A program made the position numbers and the translations under genes. Shown in pieces: positions 1 to 7,767 of a stretch of DNA of 21,280 nucleotides. Positions within the stretch are counted from its first letter, which is position 1. Each line of letters opens with the position of its first letter. The notes beneath the pieces were generated by a model. That model had not been told where the DNA came from. It saw only the letters and a program-made list of their open reading frames with translations, and made no database searches. The DNA is from DATGMS01 sp040905145 (GTDB taxonomy: Bacteria > Bacteroidota > Bacteroidia > Cytophagales > Cyclobacteriaceae), in the NCBI GenBank assembly GCA_040905145.1, contig JBBDSC010000184.1:1-21280 (forward strand), read 5' to 3'.

Positions 1-88
1 TGACACCACAATCCTTTGAGAGAAATTACCTATCTTACAGGGGCCAAACAAAAGCGAAGATGACAGAGTCAATCGACGCAGAATGTCA

Positions 89-117
89 AATGGATGGGGC
101 ATCGAGCCCCATCCATT
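89..117. repeat. Perfect 12-bp hairpin with 5-base loop
   Basis: The arms AATGGATGGGGC (89-100) and GCCCCATCCATT (106-117) are perfectly complementary around the loop ATCGA. No T-run follows on either strand, so it does not look like a standard intrinsic terminator. It lies between the two copies of the 13-base direct repeat at 43-55 and 121-133, which suggests a small palindromic repeat unit. Confidence 0.7.
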
Positions 118-217
118 CAAGCCAAACAAAAGCTCAGAGTCAAGATGTAATCTATGCAGATTAATCAGTAGAGAATAACCTATATCGGTCAGTGTTATTT
201 AGGCATCGTCACTTTTT

Positions 218-245
218 GTACTTTGTACTTAGTACTTAGTACTTC
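218..245. repeat. Tandem 7-mer repeat, four copies
   Basis: Four head-to-tail copies of GTACTTN: GTACTTT, GTACTTA, GTACTTA, GTACTTC. Only the last base varies. Copy number of such a short array is likely to vary between strains; no function is evident. Confidence 0.75.
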
Positions 246-458
246 TCCACTTCGGAGGTCCCACGATAATGAAAAGAGTCAAGTAGATTCAGGACGAGAT
301 GCAGTGGACCGGAGACCGGAGACGGAAGAGAGGGAGACGGACTAAGAGAGAGATGGGAAGCCTTTGCCGTGGACAGTCGACTGTGGACTGTTGACCAATC
401 TATCGACTATTGACTATAAAACCAGATAAGTAATTACATACAATCTAACCTAAAAACC

Positions 459-1649
459 ATGAGACATCCTATTATTCTTTTCATGCCCTGTTTCCTTATC
501 ATTTTGACAGCAGGCTTAATGATGCAATGTAAATCCCAGGCTTCAGGTGCAAAGGAGGCGTCTGGTGATCAGATCTCCTTTATTAAACATACCTTATTGG
601 AAGATTTCATTGCCGAAGGAGTGGCGGTGGGGGATGTGAACGGAGACGGTAAAACAGATGTTATGGCCGGGGCCTATTGGTTTGAGGCCCCGGGTTGGGA
701 AAAGCACGAGCTGGCTGAGCCACAGAAATTTGAGTACGACAAGGGCTACAGCGATGCTTTTATCAGCCAGGCCATGGATGTGAACGGGGACGGCTGGACA
801 GATTTCGTCCGTATAGGTTTTCCCGGGGAGGAAGTACAATGGTTCGAAAACCCCCAGAACGAAGGGGGACATTGGAAAGTCCATCTCATCCATGGGACAT
901 TGGGAAATGAATCGGCAGGATTCTACGATATGGACGGGGACGGGAAGCTGGACATATTGGGCGGCAACCCGCCCACTGGCGAGATGATCTGGTTGAAGGC
1001 TCCGGACTCCAAGGACAACCTGGAGTGGCAGAAGTTCACCATCAGTAAGGAGAAAAGCCCGGGCACGGACAGGTTTTCCCATGGACTGGGAATGGGGGAC
1101 ATGAACAATGACGGAAGAATGGACGTGATCATAATGGAAGGCTGGTGGGAGGCCCCGGCTGATCCGCTCCAGCCTGATTGGACCTTTCATCCTGCTGATC
1201 TGGGCGAAGCCAGTGCGCAGATGTATGCCCAGGATGTGGACGGGGACGGGGATCAGGACGTGATCTCCTCCTCCGCACATGCCCTGGGAATTTGGTGGCA
1301 TGAGCAGATAGGGGAGGGACAGTGGGTTACCCATTCCATCTCCGAGGAGTATACACAGACACATGGACTGGCCCATGTGGACGTGAATGGGGATGGACAC
1401 CTGGATCTGATTACAGGAAAGCGATATTTTGCCCATATGGGGAATGATCCCGGGGAATATGACCCAGCGGTCCTTTATTGGTATGAATTCCAGCCGGGAG
1501 AAACTCCAAACTGGGTCCCCCACCTGATAGACGACAATTCTGGAGTCGGGGTACACGTAGTAGCAGAGGACATCACCGGGGACAAATTATTGGACATTAT
1601 CATTGCCAACAAAAAGGGGGTATTTGTTTTTGAGCAGGAACGAAAATGA
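459..1649 (+). CDS. FG-GAP/VCBS repeat secreted protein, probable lipoprotein
   Basis: A 396-residue exported protein. The N-terminus has a hydrophobic signal sequence (residues 5-21) ending at Cys24. The sequence before it (LMMQC) is a poor lipobox, so lipidation is likely but not certain. The mature part contains seven Asp-rich calcium-binding type motifs of FG-GAP/VCBS repeats: DVNGDGKTD (59-67), DVNGDGWTD (107-115), DMDGDGKLD (157-165), DMNNDGRMD (214-222), DVDGDGDQD (259-267), DVNGDGHLD (318-326) and a degenerate DITGDKLLD (371-379). Seven repeats fit one complete seven-bladed beta-propeller. Such proteins occur in Bacteroidota and Planctomycetota near carbohydrate oxidation genes, usually without a proven activity. 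The gene is visibly more G-rich than its neighbours. It stands alone on the plus strand and ends in a shared terminator with the convergent gene. Confidence 0.88.
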   Translation: MRHPIILFMPCFLIILTAGLMMQCKSQASGAKEASGDQISFIKHTLLEDFIAEGVAVGDVNGDGKTDVMAGAYWFEAPGWEKHELAEPQKFEYDKGYSDAFISQAMDVNGDGWTDFVRIGFPGEEVQWFENPQNEGGHWKVHLIHGTLGNESAGFYDMDGDGKLDILGGNPPTGEMIWLKAPDSKDNLEWQKFTISKEKSPGTDRFSHGLGMGDMNNDGRMDVIIMEGWWEAPADPLQPDWTFHPADLGEASAQMYAQDVDGDGDQDVISSSAHALGIWWHEQIGEGQWVTHSISEEYTQTHGLAHVDVNGDGHLDLITGKRYFAHMGNDPGEYDPAVLYWYEFQPGETPNWVPHLIDDNSGVGVHVVAEDITGDKLLDIIIANKKGVFVFEQERK

Positions 1650-1691
1650 AATAGTAAAGGTGAAAGAGTTACAATAAAGAGGGATAATCAT

Positions 1692-1725
1692 AATATTGCC
1701 TGCTTAAATTTTAGCAGGCATTATT
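1692..1725. terminator. Bidirectional intrinsic terminator hairpin
   Basis: Arms 1692-1704 and 1713-1725 (core TGCCTGCT / AGCAGGCA) pair over 13 positions with one mismatch around an 8-base AT loop. The outer arm bases supply A/T-rich flanks on both sides. It sits between convergent stop codons at 1649 and 1812, as expected for a terminator serving both genes. Confidence 0.8.
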
Positions 1726-1811
1726 AACAGTTCCCAGTTCGCATAACTCATGAATCTCCCCTTACCTACCTTAGAACTTTCCAAAAAAAGAAAATGGCTG
1801 GATTCTTAGAT

Positions 1812-3467
1812 TTAATAGGAAAAAGCACCTTCAAACTCCAATTTTGCCAATCTGAAATTTTCCCTGAATTGTCCATAAAAAATCAGCTGGTTTAATGAAA
1901 TTTGCTTACTCACACTTGGTTTTATTAGAATATTAGTGTCTCTTGGAATTGACAATACCTCCTTACTTTGGTTTCCTTGGGAGTCCAAGGTCACCAGGAC
2001 AACCATATAATCCTTCGACGTCGGGTTGAAATTTTTTAGTGTCTCTGTACAGTTGTTGTGAAGATTTTGGGGATTGTCATTAAAAATAAAATAGACTTTA
2101 TCTTTTACACTGGCCATTGTATACGAAGAGAAGAATCCAAAATCTGAAGAAGTGTCCTGTTTTTTAACTATTTTTTCAGACCATTCAATTTCCCCTTCAG
2201 GTGAAAAATGAATAACTATAATGTCATGGTAAGAATAATGGTCCGATGTGGTGCTTAACCTCCTATTGCGATTGGATTGTGCCATTGGTGAAATCGGTAC
2301 CGGCTGTGTGAATTGTGAGTTCCTTCTAATGTTGATTTCTTTCATTTGCTCACCTACCAAAGTGATACTGCCGTCTTCTCTGATTACCATATTATCCAAT
2401 TTATAAGAATACATTTCAGGTTCTTTTCCTTTTTCAATTTTAATGGTTTTCTTTAATTTTTTATCCGGCATGTTTTGGGTAAGAAAATCTGAGGAAAAAT
2501 CATTGTAGCTTTCCTTTTTTATTTTGTGGGTGCCTGATTCCAATTTTAAATAATACGAACCTCCAATGGAACCAGTGCCTTCGTTAGAGTAAAATCCGCT
2601 GCAGATTATGTCTGAATTATGATTGACAGCTATTTTCATATCCATAAAGAGTTTGTCATTATTGGATATATCATGGGTCCTGAAATCCGTTCCATTATTT
2701 AAATAGCTCAATAGCAAAAAATTGTAGTTGGGTTTTCCTGATTTCTTATCAGTTCTCTTTGTATGGTGATTTTTACCCAATAAATATACATTCCTTTCAT
2801 TGTCAAGATAGAAATTCACGGTCTCAAACAATTTATCCTTGTAGGAGAGTATCACTTCTTTTGACCAATCCAGGTTCATGTGTTTGTCTAGGACGATTAG
2901 CTGTATCTTTTCAGGTTTGCTCCCTACAGAAGGCGTGGTATGAAATATCATTAATGAAGTTTTGTCTTCTGATAATTTCAATTCGAAGTTCATTAATTGA
3001 TCTCTTTGACTGATTGCTGGAATTTTGGTTTCCATTATTTTTTTTGCCTTTCCGACCACCAGCAGGTTTTCCTTGTCCAACGGTTGGAGCATAAGCATGA
3101 GGGATTTTTTCCAGATGTTGACAAGCGAGTAAAAAAGGTAAAGATTGCCATCCATTTGTATAATATTTACATAGGTTAACCGCCCTTCCTTTTTTTTGAC
3201 CTTCAGTTTTTCGGATTTGATTAGTCCAAGGTTTTTATCATAACGCTCCATGATAGGCAGCGAGTTATTTCCTCTGACATTATCTTTTATCGTTGTTTTG
3301 GTAATATAAACTCCGGATTCGTCTCCTCCAATCACTTGGCTGAACGTCATTTTCTTTTTGCCGCGGAATTCTTTGCTCCAGGATAACTTTGCTTTATCGG
3401 GGTTGTTCTGGCCAAGGCATAATGAACAATAAAACAATGCAGTAAATAAAACAATTGCTTTTTTCAT
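1812..3467 (-). CDS. Exported protein of unknown function, propeller-like
   Basis: A 551-residue protein with a clear signal peptide: Lys-Lys at 2-3, hydrophobic stretch 4-18, probable cleavage near CLG-Q at 17-20. No lipobox and no later membrane segment are visible, so a periplasmic or secreted location is likely. I do not recognise a named domain. The body is rich in recurring beta-type segments such as MVIREDGSITLVGEQ, IAVNHNSDIICSGFYS and IIVIHFSPEGEIEWSEKI, a pattern typical of repeated propeller blades, and similar proteins of about 500 residues occur in Cytophagales as conserved hypotheticals. The start at 3467 is the first ATG and gives an intact signal peptide; no Shine-Dalgarno site is seen. 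It is monocistronic. Base composition is AT-rich compared with the converging FG-GAP gene. Confidence 0.8.
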   Translation of the reverse strand: MKKAIVLFTALFYCSLCLGQNNPDKAKLSWSKEFRGKKKMTFSQVIGGDESGVYITKTTIKDNVRGNNSLPIMERYDKNLGLIKSEKLKVKKKEGRLTYVNIIQMDGNLYLFYSLVNIWKKSLMLMLQPLDKENLLVVGKAKKIMETKIPAISQRDQLMNFELKLSEDKTSLMIFHTTPSVGSKPEKIQLIVLDKHMNLDWSKEVILSYKDKLFETVNFYLDNERNVYLLGKNHHTKRTDKKSGKPNYNFLLLSYLNNGTDFRTHDISNNDKLFMDMKIAVNHNSDIICSGFYSNEGTGSIGGSYYLKLESGTHKIKKESYNDFSSDFLTQNMPDKKLKKTIKIEKGKEPEMYSYKLDNMVIREDGSITLVGEQMKEINIRRNSQFTQPVPISPMAQSNRNRRLSTTSDHYSYHDIIVIHFSPEGEIEWSEKIVKKQDTSSDFGFFSSYTMASVKDKVYFIFNDNPQNLHNNCTETLKNFNPTSKDYMVVLVTLDSQGNQSKEVLSIPRDTNILIKPSVSKQISLNQLIFYGQFRENFRLAKLEFEGAFSY

Positions 3468-3629
3468 AAAAATTATAGAACAGGTAATGAGAAAAGAAAT
3501 TAAAAAACCTTCAAAATGAAGAAGCTAAGGTAAGGAAAATTTTTTTAAAAAACGTTTTTATATATTTAAACAACAAAAAAATATTTATAAACCTTATTCT
3601 GTTTCAGAACTTCATGTTATACTGCTACC

Positions 3630-4382
3630 TTATGAATACTTTTTACCCGAATAGCCTCTTTGGCAAATAGAACCTTTATTGTTTTTAGAAACAGGAATTG
3701 GAAAACTGTACGAATAGATTTTGTTTAATGGATTAAAAAGTGTTTTGACTATTAACTCCCATTCGTTCATTAATTGCCAAACTATATCATGATAAATCCT
3801 TGGCGATATAATCCAGAACGTCCTGTCAGTTAGTTCTGATTTTGGAAATGATACATTTACTAATTCGCTTTTTTATGGGTCAAACTTTGGTTGAGCACCT
3901 GTTGTGTCAATTTGAAAATATGGATCGCCTTGTATCTCGAATTTTTTACCTGAAATGATGGGGGCATTACATATTGTTCAGGGTAAAACCTTTTTCGAGA
4001 AGCCATTGAGCAATAATGTCAATCCCAACGCCCTTTTTAAAAGTCATTTTGTTTCTTTATGGTGTATACCGTTAAATTCTCAATCGTACAATGGCCAGAG
4101 TACCTGCAGGCTTTAGCCTTAACAATTACGCTTGCCCCATTTTATCCTCAATATGACGAAAACAAGCCACATCTTGATGACTTTTTAATGTAAAATACTT
4201 TTTTAGAGAGATGAATGCCCAAACATCATAATGGGAGTCTTTCTATTGGCACTTCAACAGTAATAATATTTTCAGGTGATCAAAGGTTGGTGGTGTTTTT
4301 CAGGAATGATTTTTTATAACGCTTTTTTAATGGATGTAGAATTATGTTTTGAATTAATTTCTACAAATGGATTACAACGGTA
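3630..4382 (-). pseudogene. Decayed gene of unknown family with multiple frameshifts and stops
   Basis: Reading the minus strand downward gives protein-like text that jumps between frames. 4382-4317 reads YRCNPFVEINSKHNSTSIKK and ends at a stop at 4314-4316. The same frame continues KIIPEKHHQPLIT to a stop at 4272-4274. Another frame gives PENIITVEVPIE. From 4242, KDSHYDVWAFISLKKYFTL... runs 38 codons to a stop at 4126-4128. From 4129, VIVKAKACRYSGHCTIENLT... runs 30 codons to a stop at 4037-4039. Next, KKGVGIDIIAQWLLEKGF ends at 3967-3969. From there NAPIISGKKFEIQGDPYFQ... continues across one in-frame stop (3873-3875) to a final stop at 3630-3632. At several joins the pieces fit end to end across short runs such as TTTTAAAAA. 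About 250 codons are recoverable. I cannot name the family. No comparable reading exists on the plus strand. Confidence 0.75.
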
Positions 4383-4608
4383 TTATATTTTATTTCACCT
4401 CACTGAGTTAGTTAATTTGAAATCCTACAGTAAATCGGATTATTATCTTTTTATTTAGGTCTTTCTTTATTCAGTTAAATAAAACATTCAAAAAAGAAAG
4501 ATTAATTATTCCTAATCGGGGTATTGGCATTCCATTGGACATGATGCTAATCAACTACCATAATTTGCAGGCCAAAATATATCCGCTTAAGTAGACTTAT
4601 TTGGTATC

Positions 4609-7600
4609 ATGCTGATGAATGAACCAGCCATTGTGAATTTGCGGAAAATTATCCAAAAGCAGTATGCTATGAAAAATGTATTACCCATTACCCGAAAAAT
4701 AGGAAGACATTACCTCTATGGATTGGTTTTTCAGCTATTTTTTTTAAATCTGCTAGCTGTGGGAACTTTAAGTGGACAAGATACGACGGATGTAGCGGAT
4801 ATTACCATCACAGGAACCGTTTCAGACCAAAATGGAGAACCCTTACTGGGGGTGACCATCACGGCAGAAGGAACTGAAATTGGTACAGTTACTGATGAAG
4901 AAGGCAACTATTCCATTTCAGTTCCGGAGGGATCCACCCTGGAATTTTCTTCTGTGGGATTTGAATCCCAAAATATTGCCATAAGGGACCAAAGCACCAT
5001 TGATGTCACACTTAATGAAGAGGTAGCTGCCTTGGATGAAGTAGTGGTGATAGGCTACGGAACTCAAAGAAGATCGGATTTAACGGGTTCGGTATCCCAA
5101 GTAAGTTCCCGGGACATCAACGCTTTTCCTACGACCAATGTCCTTCAATCACTCTCAGGTCGTGCTGCAGGTGTGCAGGTTTCACCAACCACAGGGGCTC
5201 CGGGAGCCGGCTTAAATGTTCGTATCCGTGGTACCAATTCCATTCAAGGCAGTAATGAACCACTTTACGTAGTGGATGGATTTCCCATTTTTGGGAACAA
5301 TCCTACTGTTCTTAATAATTCTGATATAGAAAGTATAGAGATCCTGAAGGATGCCTCTGCCACAGCCATTTATGGTTCCAGGGGTGCCAACGGAGTGGTT
5401 ATTATTACCACCAAACAAGGGGTGGCAGGGCAGACGCGCGTGGATCTGGATTTAAGTTATGGAGAACAAACGCTCAGAAAGGAACTGGACCTGATGAACG
5501 CCGAAGAATATGCTGAATTTTATAATTTACAGGCAGCAAATGATAATGTAGAACCATATTTTTCCCAGGCTGAGATCAATGGGTGGGGGGCTGGTTTTGA
5601 TTGGCAGGATTTTGTTTTTCAAAGGGCGCCTATGCAAACCTCTTCTGTTAACGTCAACGGAGGGAATGAAAAAACAAAGTTTTCTTTGTCAGGAAGTTAT
5701 TTTGGGCAGGAAGGAATTGTAAAAGGAAGTGATTATAACCGATATTCGTTGCGCACCAATGTTGACCATGAAATAAGTGAAAAATTTAAGGTAAACCTAT
5801 CCAGTACATTCAGCCATCTGAGTACAGCAAGAAGGGATAGTGATGGTGGGGCACGGGGCAATACCATGATCGGTGCGGCAATTTCGGCAGCGCCTACCTT
5901 GACCCCGTATAATGAAGATGGTTCCTACAGGGTTTTGGCCAATGCTTATCCTTTTGTGGCCCCTGATATCATCAACCCCATCAATTTTATCAATGAACAA
6001 TCCAATGTGATCAAAGCCAATGTGTTTTTGGCCAATGTAGCCTTTCTTTATAATCCCGTTCCGGAACTGACCATAAAAATTTCCGGGGGGATAGAAAACA
6101 GGGACGACCGGACGGACCTTTATACCAGCAGAAATTTCATCAATTCCAATGGTGGCGCCAATGTAAGCGCCAGTCAATTTAGAAGCTTGTTAAATGAAAA
6201 TACGGTCAGCTATAATAAAACCTTTAATGAAAAACACGAGATCTCAGCAGTGGCGGGATTTACTTATCAAAACTTTTTAACCACCTTTCTGGCAGGTAGT
6301 GGAGTGGGTTTTCTTACCGATGCCAGTGAATCGCATGATCTGAGTGCAGCGGAGAATCCAGGGATACCCGGTTCCGGGTATTCCAAATCGGTACTGCTTT
6401 CTTATTTGGGCCGTATAAATTATTCTTTTAGCGATAAATATCTGTTTACGGTAAGTTTCCGCTCGGATGGTTCTTCTAAATACAGCGAAGGCAATAAATG
6501 GGGTTACTTTCCTTCCGGTGCCATTGCCTGGCGATTATCGGAAGAGAATTTTTTGAAAGATAGCAAATTGATTTCCGATTTAAAGTTGCGCGGGAGCTGG
6601 GGAATGACGGGAAGCCAAGCGATCAATGCCTATGCAACGCTCAATCAATTGGGTTCGGGCAAAACGGTTTTCGGGAATGAACTTTACACCACGTTTGCTC
6701 CCGGCACTCGTTTGCCGGGCGATTTAAAATGGGAAACCACAGAACAAACCGATATAGGACTCGATTTGGGGTTGTTTGAAAACCGTGTTTTATTGACTGC
6801 CGATTATTATATCAAAAATACCCATGACCTATTGAATACCGTTACCTTGCCATCTTCTTTGGGCTTTACCACCACCATCCAAAATGTGGGGGAAGTCCAG
6901 AATCAAGGATTTGAGCTGGGATTGGATGCCAACGTTTTGTCAGGGCAGTTCATTTGGGACCTGGTCGGAAATATTTCGTTCAACAGAAATAAAGTAATCA
7001 AATTAAGTGGCGGAGAGGATATTTTGGGTGCTTCTGTGGATGTGATCGTCTTACGTGACAATCTGAACATCCTCGAGGAAGGACGTCCGATAGGACAATT
7101 TTGGGGGTATCTGGAAGATGGTTATGACGAGACGGGACAAATTGAGTACCGGGATCTGGATAATGATGGGTCCATTACAGCCAATGATAAAACCTATATA
7201 GGCAATCCCAATCCGGATTATATTTACGGGATCAATTCCATTATGTCTTATAATAATTTTGAGTTGACGCTATTTCTTCAAGGAACGAAAGGGAATGATA
7301 TTTTTAATCTTAGCTCCGTCCCAAGTACCATGGATTATAGCAGTGGGGTAAACATGCCCAGAGAGGTTTTACTAGATCACTGGTCACCCAACAACACACA
7401 AGCAAAATATCCTATTATCAGCCGCAATACTTCCATTATGGTATCAGACCGTTATGTGGAAGACGGCTCCTATTTAAGGTTAAAAAACATCCAACTTGCT
7501 TATAATTTACCAGTGGAAACCTTTGGTATTGACTGGATTTATCGATTACAGCTTTATGTAAGTGGTCAGAATTTGTGGACCAGCACTGATTATTCCTGGT

Positions 7601-7713
7601 GGGACCCTGAGGTAAATTCCAGGGGAGGCGGAAACTCCACTGCCCAGGGTATCGATCACTATAGTTATCCTACCTCGAAAACCTATACCATAGGGATCAG
7701 GGCAGGATTTTAA
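4609..7713 (+). CDS. SusC/RagA-family TonB-dependent outer-membrane transporter
   Basis: A 1034-residue outer-membrane beta-barrel transporter for TonB-driven uptake, normally of oligosaccharides or other large nutrients captured by the SusD partner. A signal sequence spans about residues 30-56. A carboxypeptidase-D regulatory-like domain follows at 66-124 (ITGTVSDQNGEPLLGVTI onward), then the SusC-type linker DEVVVIGYGTQ at 143-153, the plug at about 157-271 with the family signature KDASATAIYGSRGANGV (247-263), and the barrel to the end. Length is normal for the family. The ATG at 4609 adds about 20 residues ahead of a more typical start at residue 21 (base 4669, MKNVLPITRKIG), which places the signal sequence better. 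Neither has a Shine-Dalgarno site. It is followed after 54 bases by susD in the same operon. No sigma/anti-sigma or two-component regulator is adjacent. Confidence 0.95.
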   Translation: MLMNEPAIVNLRKIIQKQYAMKNVLPITRKIGRHYLYGLVFQLFFLNLLAVGTLSGQDTTDVADITITGTVSDQNGEPLLGVTITAEGTEIGTVTDEEGNYSISVPEGSTLEFSSVGFESQNIAIRDQSTIDVTLNEEVAALDEVVVIGYGTQRRSDLTGSVSQVSSRDINAFPTTNVLQSLSGRAAGVQVSPTTGAPGAGLNVRIRGTNSIQGSNEPLYVVDGFPIFGNNPTVLNNSDIESIEILKDASATAIYGSRGANGVVIITTKQGVAGQTRVDLDLSYGEQTLRKELDLMNAEEYAEFYNLQAANDNVEPYFSQAEINGWGAGFDWQDFVFQRAPMQTSSVNVNGGNEKTKFSLSGSYFGQEGIVKGSDYNRYSLRTNVDHEISEKFKVNLSSTFSHLSTARRDSDGGARGNTMIGAAISAAPTLTPYNEDGSYRVLANAYPFVAPDIINPINFINEQSNVIKANVFLANVAFLYNPVPELTIKISGGIENRDDRTDLYTSRNFINSNGGANVSASQFRSLLNENTVSYNKTFNEKHEISAVAGFTYQNFLTTFLAGSGVGFLTDASESHDLSAAENPGIPGSGYSKSVLLSYLGRINYSFSDKYLFTVSFRSDGSSKYSEGNKWGYFPSGAIAWRLSEENFLKDSKLISDLKLRGSWGMTGSQAINAYATLNQLGSGKTVFGNELYTTFAPGTRLPGDLKWETTEQTDIGLDLGLFENRVLLTADYYIKNTHDLLNTVTLPSSLGFTTTIQNVGEVQNQGFELGLDANVLSGQFIWDLVGNISFNRNKVIKLSGGEDILGASVDVIVLRDNLNILEEGRPIGQFWGYLEDGYDETGQIEYRDLDNDGSITANDKTYIGNPNPDYIYGINSIMSYNNFELTLFLQGTKGNDIFNLSSVPSTMDYSSGVNMPREVLLDHWSPNNTQAKYPIISRNTSIMVSDRYVEDGSYLRLKNIQLAYNLPVETFGIDWIYRLQLYVSGQNLWTSTDYSWWDPEVNSRGGGNSTAQGIDHYSYPTSKTYTIGIRAGF

Positions 7714-7767
7714 ATGTTGGGACTCTTTAAATAACGATAGCCATAAGCTGTCACTAAAGATAAAATA

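Larger units (their letters stand above)
1..458. other. Non-coding region with short repeats and a hairpin
   Basis: No convincing gene is visible in this stretch. It holds a 13-base direct repeat (GCCAAACAAAAGC at 43-55 and 121-133), a strong hairpin between the copies (89-117), four tandem copies of a 7-mer GTACTTN (218-245), a purine-rich stretch built from GGAGACC/GGAGACG-like units (about 310-345), and a stretch of GTGGAC/TCGACT/TTGACTA-type units (about 371-418). The base pattern differs sharply from the coding sequence that follows. Function is unknown; such mosaics are commonly intergenic in this phylum. Confidence 0.6.

Noticed and set aside
594..1556. A 320-codon open frame on the minus strand inside the FG-GAP gene
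   Set aside because: It is the antisense of a gene with seven clear FG-GAP motifs. Its repeated VPVHI segments are just the complement of the Asp-Gly repeat codons.
4276..4458. A 60-codon plus-strand frame in the spacer before susC
   Set aside because: It lies opposite the decayed minus-strand gene, whose protein-like text is far more coherent.
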